Shown in pieces: positions 9,601-22,700 of a stretch of DNA of 64,000 nucleotides. The first letter of the stretch is position 1. Each line of letters opens with the position of its first letter. A model generated the notes under the pieces. The model ran no database searches. It was given only the letters and a program-made list of their open reading frames with translations, and was not told the origin of the DNA. The translations under genes were made by a program, and so were the position numbers. This stretch comes from Anas platyrhynchos. Lineage: Eukaryota > Chordata > Aves > Anseriformes > Anatidae. Location: positions 2,666,001 to 2,730,000 of the forward strand of contig NC_092605.1 in the NCBI RefSeq assembly GCF_047663525.1, written 5' to 3'.

Positions 9601-12600
9601 TGTTGTTTTTTTTTTCAGAGGACTTCCCCTAAAAGTCTTTCCTGGGCTGAATGTCTCTGTGCCAAAACTTTGGCCAAGATTGCCACTTCTTTCATGAAAT
9701 TTAATTTTGAACCAGTTTGAATGTAGTTTTTTAAAAAAAAAAAAAAAAAAAAAGGATAAGGGCATTGAAATAAGATTTGTTTCATATGGGGATGTCTTGT
9801 GTGCCATAAGCAAAACTGACTCAAAAAGAGTCAAAGCCATTTAACGAGCTGCAAAAATGCTGCCGTTCTCAACAGCATTTTATCCCTTTTCTTTTCATGG
9901 GGATGAACTGCTGCTGGTACTGGCCTGGGCTTCACAACTGTGCCCTGCTGGTGAATACGGGGAAGGGCTTTGGTGGCCAAGAGCCGGAGGCTTTGGCAGT
10001 GGCAGAGCATCCTTCTCAGCTGTGTGCAGGTACAGCAGCTGCAGATGTGTCACAGGGAGTGCTGACGGAGGCTAGTGTTGGCACAGTTCAATTTTAGTCT
10101 CCTTACAGCTCACAGAACGAGGCAGCCCACTAAATTAGGTGCTCTGATTTACTGCTGAAGGGCTTCCCAGGCAGACAATCTGGGCTCTTGCACTAGATGA
10201 TGCAAATGCATCATCTTTATGCTTATATGCAAGCTTATTGATGCAAGCACATCATTTCCAGTAAATATGGAGTGTATTTTCTGTCCTACAAGCAATTGCC
10301 TCTGCTCTGGGGGCTGGAACAACTGCTTATAGAAAAAACTATCTGACTGCTGAGGATGTGCTCTGAGTTTAACCATTTACAGCAACCTGCCTGACTAATT
10401 AAACCCCCAGAATTCCAGCCAGGCTGCTTTTTTAACAGCTTCGCTTTGTTTCTGTCCAGATGAAACAGAGCTGGGAGGCAGACACAGTTTCTGCACGCTG
10501 CCCTGCGGTCCCCAAAAAGCACGCGTGGAGCATGGAGGCTTTGTCCTCCCCAGCAGCACCAGGCACACGGGATGTGCTGGCTCCAAACAGAAGTGGGACA
10601 CGATGGGGATCTCGGGTTTTGCACGCAATTTGGTTCTAGCTGGCACAGTCTGTAGCAGAAATCCTTTGAGGAATTAGAAGAGCAGTTCTTCCAGCTTGCG
10701 GTGCGGGAGGAGCCTTTTGTTGGTTGGGAACATCTGTGCCTTCTTATTGCATGAGAAAACCAACCATGATCTACAGTATAATTTTATTTTTATTTTTATT
10801 AGTGCTTTCTGGAAAGTGAAGGCACTCTCGGCACAGCAAGGCCTCCCAGCAGCCGAGGTCCCAGTCCCCAAGTCCCTGCCGCAGGGGACAGGCACAAGCG
10901 TACCCAGTGCACAAGCCAGCTCTAGGAAGGAGAAAATCGTCCTAAACATTAACAGGCAATGGGCAAGGAGCAGGACCCGAGTCAGCTCACGAGCAGGTGG
11001 TGAGTCCAAAGCAAAATGCAAACCAGAGCTCGCGTTTATCTGGGTTTGAATCTGAGCAGTTTCTGTGGTAGGCCTCTGCCTCTCAAAGGGCTCTGCAAAG
11101 CTTTGATAAAAAGAGAAGCGGTGAGGGAGCAGCTGCTCACCTGATGGTTCTGCATCGCTGCACAAAATCATTTGAGCATTCCAGGGTTTTTTTTTGCAAA
11201 CTCTGCTGGCTGTGCAGAGCACTCAGGGCAGGCATGCTCCTTCCAGCCGTGACATAAACGCCACCAGGCACAGAAGGGACACGTCCACCAAGCTGAAACG
11301 AGAATGAGTTTCCAGCTCGGGCCATTTGTCTCAGATGCTGAACTTGTTCTTTTCTCTGAAAGCAGCACAGGAAGGGCTGGGTACAACTCCCCGCTGATTG
11401 CCAGCAATAAAACCTGCTCTGACGTGGGCATCTGCCTCCAGCCCTGCTCCATGTCCAGGTGCAGCAGGCACCGCGCGGCCCTTCCACCGGCAGGCTGAGC
11501 AGGGACACGACCCGAGTATTTACAAATGGTCCTTTGCAATTTTAACTCTTTTTTTTTTTTTTTTTTTTTCTTTTTCAATTACAGGCTGAGGCACTGCCTA
11601 CTCAAAGAAAGGAAATTCAGTTACTTCGTGCTTCCTTTCCAAAACGCATTGTGCGCATTAGGACTGCAGAGCACTGCGCGGCCGTTTCCGTAACATCCCG
11701 TGCACTCAATTCCCTGGGCGAGGGCCCGGTGGCCGTGCACGGCTTTCTGCAATGCACAAGATCCTCCAAAAAGAAAGCAGAAGAGGTGTCTTTTGTGCCT
11801 GGCAGGGCAGTGGTGCCATTTGGTGTGCGCTGCATCAGCCTCAGAGCTCCCCGCATATGGGAGCCACGAGGATGGAAAAAAATTCCCACTGCTTCAGCAC
11901 AAGCCAGAATGCATTTGTGTACAGAAAATAAAGACAGGATAGTATAAAGACAGCCAAAATACTGAGTTCAGGTGATCAAGATGCTTTTAAAGATTGGAAT
12001 TCTGCATTCCAAACTCAAACTCTGCTTATGCCGTGCAGGAACAGTGCAGGAGGAGCTGAGCACCAGCGATCATGCTGCCGTTATCCTCAGCGGGGCTGTG
12101 CCGGCCCCAAGTAGTGGCTTCTTTCTGCAGCACCCCCCTCAGCCTGTCCCCTCTGAACCTTCTGCTTCCCCAGGGACAGATACCAGAGGCTGAGGACAGA
12201 CAGGCCAGAGGTGCAAAGACACGGTGGTGGAGCTGCCCCGCAGCCGAGGGCAGCAGTGAAGCACACACCAAACGTGGCCTTGGCACGCCCCTGCTCATCT
12301 CCCTGCCTTGTAGAGAAGCTCAGCTCAGGCTCACGTCTGAATTATTTGTTGTTTTGCCTTTCATCATCAAACTCGTGTAATTTATTGTAAGCAACAACTC
12401 TTTCAACTGCAGCACGTTTGCACTGAGCAGCAGGAAGAAACGTCCCTAGGTCTGAAACAAACCCATAAATGTTTCTGTCTGCTCCCTAACCCTTGTGTCT
12501 CCAGGTGTGAACTCGCCTCTTGTTTGTCACAAACTGTTTTGTACTGATGGAGCGAGGCTGCTGCAGAGGTAGAGCCTCACAGTTTGAAGTAAGCAGAAAC

Positions 12601-14680
12601 TAATTTCCCTGAAAGAAAACAGAATTTGCACTGCCAAGCCTTTGCCCAGCCATTCGCGTGGTTTTGTTGCATGGTGCCACTACCTGGGTTTGGCTGCTTA
12701 GATCTTTCCCCCAGTCAAACAGATGGAAGTGCTTTCTTTTGTCTTCAAAGTTCTTTTGCTAAGAAGTAAAAGCTGGAGAGGTTGCTGGTGAGCGCTGTTT
12801 GCACTGAGCAGTGCCCATCCCCACCTCAGATGCGGGCTCCTTTTGGTTTCGAACAAATTACATCACCCCTGCCTTTCTGCACCTATAAACGGAGATCGTA
12901 TTTGGGGCATTCGAACGTACAGGGCTGTTGGAAAAATTAATTCGGTAATGGTTTTAATGTGCTTTGAAGATGAAAAGCATTGCCCTACATCAGGTGGTAG
13001 CTGCTCTCCGCAGGCTCTCCCCACTGTGCTTTGACTCCCTGGCACGGACGGGGTCCTGGCTCTGGGGCTGTCCGGCTGCAGCATCACCTGGTGCAACACC
13101 TGGTGCAAGTGGTGTCCCCTCTCTGAAAGCAAAATATATTGCAGGGGATTATCTTCACGTGTGTTAGAGCCCAGGAGCTCCAAATTCTGCAGCTAGAACA
13201 TAAATAGGAGCAGTTAAAACTCTTCAAGCATAAAAAGAGACCACAACAAACATCAAAGTGACCAGAAGAATTCAGCCCCAGCCGGGCTTCTTTGCTATTT
13301 AATGCTAGTTGGATGACGATAAGAAGTTTGCTTTTGTTTTTATTTTTTTTATTGAAGCTCCAGTTATGCCAGTGCATTTACTCAGTATTCATTAAGCAAA
13401 ACGAAAGGGCATTTTTTAAATTAGATTGCTTGTATCTACTGCTCTTTGTTAAGGTGGAAAGAAGAAGAAAAAATGTTTACAGCTAAAACAAGCCTTTCTG
13501 ATAGCTACTTTTTTTTTTTTTTTTTTTTCCCTTAGGGATTGCTAGCATAGAGATCAGGTAAAATTTGATTATTTTGTATGTGTGAGGTATCCCAAAAAGC
13601 CTTGACCCAGTGCTGCCCAGCCCAGAGCCACACTGCTCTCAGAGGACACCTGGTGGAAGCAGCCTCCTCCTCCCCCCAAAACCAGCTCCCCAAAACCAGC
13701 CCATCCCCAGCCCATAGGATTTCTGCTGTTCTGGGGCTGGCAGCAGTGGGAAGCGGAGGGGAGGTGGGGAGAGGGGTCACGGGTCCAGTGGGAACACGAC
13801 AGAGCAAAATCTGCAGAAGGCACACCATAAGTTGTGAATATTCCCAGACAGAGCAGGTAAAAGTGTGAATGCAAAGGATTCCACATGGCCATGTTAGCCA
13901 CACCTGTAAACCGAGCTTGCTGCTTAAGTATGGCACTTTGAGACCTTTTTTCTTCTTGTGGACACGGATGCAGACTCCAGATCTGTTTTCCAAGTAGAAA
14001 TGTTGAGCCCGTGCTGTCATTACACTGCTGCACTTCAGTGCAGCCGTGCACGATGCTCGTGCAGCTCCTCAGGTGCACAAACCCAGCTCAGGCAGAGGCT
14101 TCCAAGTGCTGGCTCCAAACATCACCCACCCAACGCCGTGCTCTCCTGGGGGAGAGGCTGCTGCCTGCAGCCGGTGCGTGCTGGAGCACCGGGAGCTGCA
14201 TGCACACAGCATCCCTGCTGCAGCTCTCCGCGACACCTCCGCCTTCCCTTTTTCAGCAGATCTGGGAACTAGGTGGCAGATCGCTCTCGCCGTGCTTGGA
14301 TCGTTCAGATCTCAGCATTTTGGATCTCCGAGCATCCCGTTGGGCAGCACACGGCCGGGCATGGGCTAAGGCCTGGCTCGAGGCTGACGAGAGCGCTCAC
14401 TGCAGAGGGAAGGACTCGGTGGGAGCCATCACACGCCAGCGAGCCGCGACAGGCGACGACACCCAGCCAGAACTCAGCGTTTGCATCCAGGGCAGCGCTC
14501 CCAACACTTTAATTCCATTTTTGATAAGGCGAGCAAGCAGCGGAGATCCCCCAAGCAGGTAGGCAGCAGCAGCACGGAATCAATCACGGCAGCTCTCTCT
14601 CTGCCCTAAACCCCCGGGGCATGCTGAGGACCCCCCGACATCTTCCAGCACCCCATTTTTTTTGGCTCTTTCCCTCTTTT
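3668..14680. other. Intergenic spacer between MAP2K6 and ABCA5; no gene supported
   Basis: This is about 11 kb between the two divergent promoters. I found no exon-like stretch with matching splice sites and a recognisable product, no tRNA or rRNA, and no recognisable transposon protein. It holds simple sequence: a pyrimidine tract at 8296-8400 followed by an A-run near 8431-8447, A-runs near 9733-9752, and T-runs near 11550-11569 and 13509-13528. The longest open frame is 5399-6184 on the plus strand (261 codons), with no similarity I recognise and other frames open across the same bases. Regulatory elements for either neighbour could lie here but cannot be identified by eye. Confidence 0.6.
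8296..8400. repeat. Polypyrimidine tract (T with interspersed C)
   Basis: About 105 bases consist almost entirely of T with scattered C on the plus strand. It is followed about 30 bases later by an A-run, so the segment could fold back on itself. It explains the Lys-rich and Phe-rich open frames here. No function is assigned. Confidence 0.85.
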
Positions 14681-14759
14681 CCCTCCTGGAGGGGCTCCCC
14701 CGGGACCCCCCGGGGATGCGCGGCCGGGAGGCTCCGCTCCGCCCCGCTCCGCCCCGGGG

Positions 14760-14869
14760 CGGTGGCTACGGCACGGCACGGACCGGCCCCGAGCTGCGGC
14801 CCCGCTGCAAACGCGGCGTTCCCGAGCCGAGCCGGGCCGAGCCGAGCCGGGTCGAGCCGGGCCGAGCCG
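14760..14869 (+). other. ABCA5: Likely noncoding first exon of ABCA5 (5' end uncertain)
   Basis: The CpG island ends in CCG|GTGAGT, a near-perfect donor whose GT is at 14870-14871. The ABCA5 start codon is in an exon beginning at 18176 with only nine bases before the ATG, so a noncoding upstream exon is required, and this is the best candidate. The last about 47 bases are a pentamer-like run of GCCGA and GCCGG. The 5' boundary given is a guess; only the 3' boundary is supported. Confidence 0.5.
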
Positions 14870-14870
14870 G
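14823..14870 (+). repeat. GCCGA/GCCGG pentamer run
   Basis: About nine or ten consecutive five-base units of GCCGA, GCCGG or GTCGA abut the splice donor of the ABCA5 noncoding exon. If transcribed it would give a very G+C-rich, structured 5' leader. Confidence 0.75.
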
Positions 14871-14971
14871 TGAGTGCCGGGGGGAGCGGGCACCCCCGCT
14901 GCGGGTGGAGATGGGGGGCGGCGGCGGCTGCACCCGGGGGAGCGACCCCCGAGGTGGGGAGGGGGTATAAC

Positions 14972-15150
14972 AAGGGGAGGGAGGGAGGGGAAAAAAAGGA
15001 AAAAGGAAAAAAAATTAAAAGGAAAAGGGGATAAACGGAGGAAAAGAAAAAAAAAAAAAAAAAAAAAAAGGAGGAAAAAAAAAGAAAAAAGGAGAAAAAG
15101 AAAAAAGGAAAAAAAAAGGAAAAAAAAAAAAAAGGAAGGAAGAGGAGGAG
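14972..15150 (+). repeat. Polypurine tract (A/G), start of ABCA5 intron 1
   Basis: About 180 bases are nearly all A and G on the plus strand, with only a few pyrimidine interruptions around 15010-15035. It begins about 100 bases after the first-exon donor. Long homopurine tracts of this type can form triplex DNA and are common replication or sequencing trouble spots. It explains the Lys-rich plus frame and the Phe/Ser-rich minus frame, neither of which is a gene. Confidence 0.85.
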
Positions 15151-15573
15151 TTTTGCTGCACCTGTGCGCGTCATCGCTGTCTAGTAAATGCTTCGGCGTG
15201 TTTATTTCACTGTGCATTCTTTCGTTGTGCCTTGTGTATTTCATGGCACGCCGTGTATTGCGTTCTGCATTTGGCCGTGACACGAGGGACCCGCTCTGCA
15301 AGGGGCTGGGGGGGGCCGGGGGCCGTGCACTGCGGTGTAGGGTGGGGGGGGTGTTTGGGGTCTAACCCGAGAAACAGCTGCTTCCTTTGGGCTTCGGGTG
15401 AGGAAGGAAATTCGGCCTTTTTTATTATTATTTTTAATAAGCATAAATTTAGCATTTAGCTGAAATAACGTTAAGACCAGTAAAAGGCACATCTGGAGTT
15501 TTTCTTAAGTATCATTTAAGGTATTGTCTTCTTTCAACGAGATCTGTAATCTTGTGCTCTTGTCTTTCTGCAG

Positions 15574-15661
15574 GTATTGTTGTTCAGGGATAGATGTTGT
15601 TTTCCTGGAGCCACAGTTCAGTTGGCTGAGGCTCCTATGGTTTTATTTTAAAAAAATACAG
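15574..15661 (+). other. ABCA5: Possible alternative noncoding ABCA5 exon
   Basis: A pyrimidine-rich TTTCTGCAG acceptor at 15573 and a CAG|GTATGC donor at 15662 bracket 88 bases inside the first intron of ABCA5. There is no coding constraint to test it and such pairs arise by chance, so this is only a candidate 5' UTR exon. Confidence 0.2.
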
Positions 15662-18184
15662 GTATGCCATGCAGCAGTAAAGCATATATAGGCTGACCCT
15701 TAAAACCTTAAAGAGAATTATGAGGTTGATGTCCAGGGAAGAGAGGGAATCCTTCCTAACTATTAGCTGATCGTCCTTTTTCCCCTGTAAGAAGCACAGG
15801 CATCTGCAGTGTGGAATTAAAGTATGGATGCAGTAATTTCCTTGAGATGCCCACGAGTTGTGTTTCAGCCGCTGCTCCTATCAGCGCAAGGCCACAGGGA
15901 AGTGGCTAAATTGATGGGGACATTTGCAGGTTAAGAATCTTTTCATTTTGCCTATTGCACTTACTCAAATAAATGTCTTGGCAGCCTTTCTCTTTTCCTA
16001 TTCAGCCGATGTGTTCGTTTTCCTGGCCTGGGCTTTTTGGGGAGGCTTTATCACCCAGCTGTGGTTCTTCACTGTTCAAGTGCTAGTTCCTCGGCGCTCT
16101 CAATAGCGTGCTACGTAGCCTCACCAGCTTCTTTGGAGATGGCAGATGTAGTACCAAGAAATGAATTAGCATTTTTAAAACTACTCTCCCTCTAACCTAA
16201 GCGATGTAAATTGAAGGATGGAAGCGTTCCAATGAAGATGTGGAATTGCTGTTGTTGGTTGTTTTTTTTTTTTATTGGTTGGGGTTCTCTTTTTTTTTAT
16301 TGATGGATAGAAAATAATTAAAGAAGCAGCAAATGGCCTCAGTGATTGAATTTGATTAAATCAGCCCTGTCAGTTTTCTGTATTTCATTATAAATAGTGA
16401 AGTGGGACCGAGGGAAGGGTTCGCTGCTTTAATGCAGCCGCATAGCATTGAGTAAGGACCTCACTGGAGCTTCTCCTCTTGTAAGTGCTCTTGAAATCTG
16501 CTCCTGAGAGCAAACAGTGGAAGTCCAGGCACTTAACAAAGAGTGTTGTGAGCAGAGGGAAGAAGCACTTTGGTTTTTATGACCTATATGCGACAGCTGC
16601 TCTTCTGGATTGTTTCTACATGTCTCCGCCACCATTTTGCATCATTTTTTGGTTGAAGGCATCTAGAGATGTTGTATGCAATCTCCCACAGGAATTAGTT
16701 ATTAGCATAAATTGGTATTTAAGCATTTCATTTTTTAAAAAAATCAAAGAAACATTAATTTTTAAAGTAGGTTCCCTGGGCTTTTACTGGAAGCACTCGA
16801 AGCGGTAGGCGGGCTCCCTTCCAAGGCATCGGTTTCAGCGCTGTGCCGGCGGCTCTCCTGCGGGTCCTTCAGCCTCTGGTGCCTGCTACAGCCACGGCCC
16901 AAACCCCACTGCTGCAGCCCACCTGCACTGAGCCCGAGGAGGGGGCACGCAGTGACTTTAGTGGCAACAGGTGGCTTTACCCCTCTTTTCTTTCTTTTCA
17001 TTTTTCGGATATGCGTGCCCCGATACTGCTGTCCGTGTATGTGCAGTTTGCTCGGAGTGTTTCAAGCTGAGCTGATGGTAGCGGTGCTGACATCTGAGCA
17101 ACCTCATGTGTTTCTTCAGTTAGATGAGGCCAGCACTCCAAAAATAGATTTCCATATTAATATGCTGCTGAGGGAGGAAGCTTAAACCGTGTGTTGTCTA
17201 AAAGATAACAGAGAAAGTATGTCCTGCTACGGAGCTGCTCCCAGCGTGCAGTCACCAAAAACAGGAGTCTGCTTGTTGGAGAAGTGTTAGTAACTAAAAA
17301 GCCTGAAATGCAGATAAATTCTTAAAATTTAAGACTGTGTTTTGGGCGAAATGTTGAGAAAAGATGCAGTCGCTCCCCTGTGGCTTGTAGGCATTGCAGC
17401 AGGTGGGACACGTGGAGCTGGAAGTGGTGGTGACAGCTCAGTCATCGGGCCCGGTGGAGCCCTGCACCCATCCTGCTGTCGGTGCCAAGCAGCTCACAAT
17501 TGTATTTCCACCTGCAGGTGAGGAGATGGAGAGGGATGTGCACGGAACTGTGACCCCGAGCCGCTGACAGCACCCTGCTGGGGAGTAAAGGCAGCTGCTC
17601 ACCAGCTACGTCGTGGTGGAAGGGGAAGAGCAACTTCAATTGTCTTCAGTTTTTCCAAAAGCTCCCGTTCAGCACCAGTGCAGCGTGCAGCTGGCCTAAT
17701 GAAAAGGTAAATCAGGAGAATAAGTAGTGCTGGATCCGCTCCAGAAGTAAAAGGGGTTGCTCGTGGTAAATTGAACAGTTATCCTGGGGTGAGGTGTCTT
17801 GGTTTTTGATGCGTCAGTCTGGCTGGCTGCCCTCAGCTATTGGACACGAGAATTATGTTCCGAGATAAGTACTTTTGTTTTTAATTTGTATGTAATAAAA
17901 CAAAAATAAGCCCGGCTTGGCTTGGATCCCATCAGCTTGCGTAGAGCTGACCCTGCCTTTGGGTGGGGATTGCTCAGATGGCACCCCGAGGTCTCCCCCA
18001 GCCAATGTGCCCAGCTCTCTTGTTGGAAATTAATACTATCAATTTCTTGACACAGCAGGCATCTAACATACACACAAGTGGATGTTTTTAGAGATACTAA
18101 ATGATGCAGCTGCCTGGCTTTTGCTTTTTAAATTATCTTGTTAATTCATGTTATTTATTTATTTTTTTTTTTAAGACTTGAAAA

Positions 18185-19720
18185 ATGGCGCCAGATGCTC
18201 CGAGAGAAGCAGGGGTATGGAGGCAAACCAGAGCTCTCTTGTTCAAGAACTGGCTTGTTAAATGTAGGACAAAGAAAAGCAGCGTTCAGGTGAGCGGGGG
18301 GCTGGCTGGCTGCTGGCTGCCTGTCTGTGGTTATTTGGCACTGAAGTGGTTCCTGAGTTGAGGGCAACACTCACTTTTATTACAATACTTCTGAAGCTTC
18401 GTGGTTTGCTCTGAGTTTTGGTTGAAATTGGCTATTTCATAAAAAATTTCATGATCCTTTGGCTGGTTATTTGTCCCAAAAATATAAGGCATTATGCGGA
18501 ATATATCCTTGTATTAATAATGCAATCTCACTGCATTTTCAAAAATATTTTCACCCTTCCTAGAGATCAGAACTGGCCAGGAAAGCAGGACTAGGCCTCT
18601 CCAGAAGATTTTTCTGTTCTAACTCTTTCACCATGTGCACAGGTGATGTGTACAACGAGTTTTGAGGTGAACAAGAGTCAGTCGAATGCTTGACTAATTG
18701 TTTAATGGATTGTGGGTTGTTTTGTTTCTTTCCAAAGAGCATAAGCCTGCTGATATTTGAAGCATGCAGAATTATCCCTTTGTATCATAAAATGGTTTCT
18801 CAAGTTACCAATGCATGCGATTAAAATCCTGCTTCAGTGCCAGGGAAGGATTTGGCATTGAAATCACTGTTACACTGGGGACATTCAGGGAACTTTTCGA
18901 GAACATTCAGGAAACTTTACAGTCAAGTAATTAAGCTCACAGTCTGTTGTCTAAGCTTTGTGTAACTCGGACAAATTATTGGTGATTCTTGTTTCTACGC
19001 CTGCTCTTGGAAGTTTTAATTCGTCTCTTCCTTCTTGGTGCAGGAGATCCTTTTCCCACTCTTCTTCTTGTTTTGGCTCATTCTGATGAGCATGATGCAT
19101 CCGCACAGGAAGTATGGCGAGATCTCCAACACCAACCTTGGTACTCTGGACACCTCCATGCTGGTGAATTTTGTCGTCGGATACACGCCGCCCACCAGAA
19201 TGGCACGAGAAATCATGAGGAAGGTGGCTTTTGACAACTTCGAAGACGGTACTCGGAACTAAGCAGTTGTTTTTAGTTGTTTTTTTCTGAATATATCTCA
19301 TGCTGCGGCTTGTGTTTAGAGAAGGAGCTTGCTCTTGCTGCTTGCTAATGATAAGATAAAAAGTGTTGCTTTTCCATCACAGAGAGAGAACAGACTGTGA
19401 AGGCAGTTTTTGCTTGGTTGGCAAATGTTCTGGCACTGCCTCCTGAAAGTGGTTCCCATCCTCCTGTTGCAGACAATGAGTGTTTTATAGCTACAAAAAA
19501 GGGTTTCAGAGGGCCCAAATGCAGGGCGCAAAAAGCCCCTGAACCACCCTAGGGCTGGTTACACCTGTCTGTGCCATCCCAGTGCAAATTCAGGAGTTAA
19601 TGCTGTTCTGCAGATATTTTAGGTTGAGTTTTCTACCCCGTAGCTATCAAAACAACTTTTTTTTTTTTTAATGACAATTCCAATTAACACTCTCACCTTT
19701 TCTTTTGAAAAGTACAAATA

Positions 19721-19755
<35 letters not shown>

Positions 19756-22700
19756 TTAAAGTGCTTTGTACAGCTGGCACATCTAGTCGGAACTGATACA
19801 TCCCAAACCATTCTGATGTATTTTTAGTTTGGTATTTTTCAATCTCTTCCTGGTGGTATTCGCACTTCAAAGGTATGGCTGAGAAGCCGCACAGCCTGAT
19901 GCCTGTGTTTCATTACGGGTATCCTTGTCTGCTTTCTGCCTTTGCAGTCCATCTCCCTTAAAAACTGTGGCTGTGCTTGGCATGCAGAGAGCTGCAGTTC
20001 TCTGCTGAAGTCGGTGGCAGAATACCCTCTTGTCTTGCACGTAGCCCTATGTCCCAATTAATCTGCCCTTCTTGAAACACGGTGGTACCTGAGGACAAAA
20101 AAGGATTGGGGGGGAAAACTCGGGGACCTTCAAAAGTGGAATTCATATTTTCCTTTGAATTGCCTACCCCACTACTGAGCTACAGTCTTGCATGTTCCTG
20201 TTCAGGAAAATTCTTCCTTTACTAGGACAAAAATACAGTTCTATATATATCCCAAACCAAATAGATCATTAATGATTAGCATGGCTTTTTTTTTTTTTAA
20301 AATAAACAGCGTTGCACAGTTTTTCTTCCTGTTGCACCGTTACCTAAGTCAACACGATAATTTCTTCCACCTCACAGGCATCATCACAGAGGAATATTTA
20401 AGCGAAGAGGAGCTGCAGGAGGCCAGTGCTTTCAAACCCTCAAACTTTGTGGGCGTCGTGTTCAACGATGCCATGTCCTACCAGCTGAGGTTCCCCGATA
20501 CAGTGGCTATGACTTCTGTGTACACGGAATCGAGAGGTAAACATGCTGCCCTTACATGTACTCCATAAGGGGATGAACTTGAAAATCAGACTTTTTTTCT
20601 GTTGGATTGATGGTGTGTGCGTATGTCATTTTTTGGAAGTTGTTCCCACCTCTTACAAGGTGCGGCCTCAAGCTGCACCATCTTTATGTTGGGGCTGGGG
20701 CTTGCTCTTCAAAACACCTTGCTTATTCTGCAGCCAGTTGCTCCAACCTGCGGAAGGGTTGTGAATCGGTGACGTACTGGAGCTCAGGATTTACAGCTCT
20801 GCAAGCCTGCATCGATGCAGCAATTATACAGGTCAGTCCGAACAAATAAAGCAACGAAACCGCTGAGGTTCACCTCCATGAGCTGCCAGGTTCTGGGTGG
20901 TTTTGTGATGTTGTATATTAACTGTACAATGCCATACCGAAAATCAGCTTGAATCCAATGAGCTGGCTGACTGCTTCACGTGTTTTGCCATAATTTATAC
21001 AGAAATGTTCTTGCCCAGCTAAATAACATCAACATTCATTCTTGTGTCCAGATGAGCCCAATGCATCAGAGCAGGCATTAACTGCAGGGCTCGGCGGCAG
21101 GCACCTGTGAGTGCCTCAGAGCAGGGCTGTGAAACCAGCCACAGCATTAAAACAGCTTTTCCTTTTCCTTGCAGTTGAGGACCAATCAATCCGTTTGGGA
21201 GCAGCTCGAACTGACGAGAGCAACGGTTATGGGAGAGGCAGCGGTGGTGGAAATCGACAACTTTCCTCGCGCCATCATTTTAATTTACCTAGTAATTGCT
21301 TTCTCGCCATTTGGATATTATTTGGCAATTCATATTGTGGCAGAAAAGGAGAGGAAGCTAAAGGAATTCTTAAAAATATTGGGACTTCACGATACTGCTT
21401 TTTGGTACGTGAGTGTTTGATATAGCCCATTCTTTAGAGAAGAATTATAAAAAAATAACACTTTCCAGTAAAGCTCTGCTATCCTATCCTCAGTTTACCA
21501 ATTATATTCACTTAATTAAATTAATATTGCAGCAGCCTAAAGGTGAGGTGCTCTGCAAAGTCTAACATAGAGATATGATATCATAAAAACAGGAATGTTT
21601 CAGTCAATAAATACCAGAGTAATGCTGCTGCATTTATCCATACCAAGTAGTGCCAGATTCGGAGGGATTAAAGGAGTTGCAGCGTGGTGTTTTTGTGTAG
21701 TTTGCTTTTATCGTTGTCAGCACTTTGGCTCAGTAACTCCTCTCCTGGAGGATCAACAGGTAACACGCAGTCTTTCTTCAGAGCCTATCAGCAGCATTTC
21801 CCCAACACATAATTAAGCCAATCTAACTCTATAATTTTAACGTGCCACGAAGAGCAGTCTAAACAACAAGTTTTAATTTGCTTTCTTACTGTGAGGAAAA
21901 TTGTCCTACGCAGCACAAAGCAGTTGGCTTTGTGTATTTTTTTTTCCAAATAAGAGGACGCACTAATTCAAACACATTGATAATTGTAGTGATAAAAAGG
22001 GGTTCGCTTTCTGCTTCCTGCAGTTGCCCAGAGTGGTTTAACATTGTGCCCTGCTGCACCGTAACAGCCAGCTGCGGCTGTCTTTTTTTTCCTCCTGGTT
22101 GTTTTCGTTGTGTTTCTGTACCAGAGCCCTTTCCTGATGTTCGGTTCTGTTTTTCTGCGGTGCCTCCTTGGTGACAAACCTCATTTCCCACGGGTCTGAT
22201 CCCTTGTGGCCGTGCTGGTCGGCCGCGGTAGCGGGCTGCACGTGTCCCTCTTGAGCACTGCAGATGTTGAGAAAATTGTTCTACCTTTCTGCTTCAGGGA
22301 CTCCCCGGGTGAAATGGGTGTGATCTGGTAATGCGGCTTCTGCACTGGAAAAAAAAAAATCAGAAGCATGTTTTGGAGGAAATGCGTTATTTTTACTACC
22401 TGTGTACAAACTGCATCTGTTTGCTGAGGCCAGAGTTGCTCACAGTCTTGCAACACCGCTGTCAAAAAGGGAAGGATTTTATTACCTGGCGCAGCTACCG
22501 GAATGACTAGTGTGTTAAATTTTAAATAGAATTTCTTTAATTATTGAAACCTACTGCTCAGTTACCCTCTTCTGGTTAAACTGGGAAATTAATTATGCAA
22601 GTTCAAAAAAAAAATAAATAACTAGAAATCATGAATTGTGTAATTGTTCATCTTTTGGAAGCAGCGGGTGCTGATGTCTGTGCCCTGATGCTCAGAACAG

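Larger units (their letters stand above)
14680..14960 (+). promoter_or_regulatory. ABCA5: CpG-island promoter of ABCA5
   Basis: This short, very G+C-rich and CpG-dense segment stands out from AT-richer surroundings. It contains repeated GC boxes (CCGCCCC and its complement, about 14735-14761) and ends in a strong splice donor at 14870. It lies about 3.3 kb upstream of the first ABCA5 coding exon on the same strand with no competing gene in between. No TATA box is visible, as expected for a housekeeping-type ABCA5 promoter. The start site is not determinable here. Confidence 0.65.

Noticed and set aside
14606-15301. 231-codon minus-strand Phe/Pro/Arg-rich frame
   Set aside because: It is the complement of the ABCA5 CpG island and the polypurine tract; composition alone keeps it open.
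19919-19928. GTATCCTTGT as a U12-type splice donor
   Set aside because: It matches the minor-class donor motif but lies in the middle of ABCA5 intron 2, not at any exon border. Both flanking borders are ordinary GT-AG sites.
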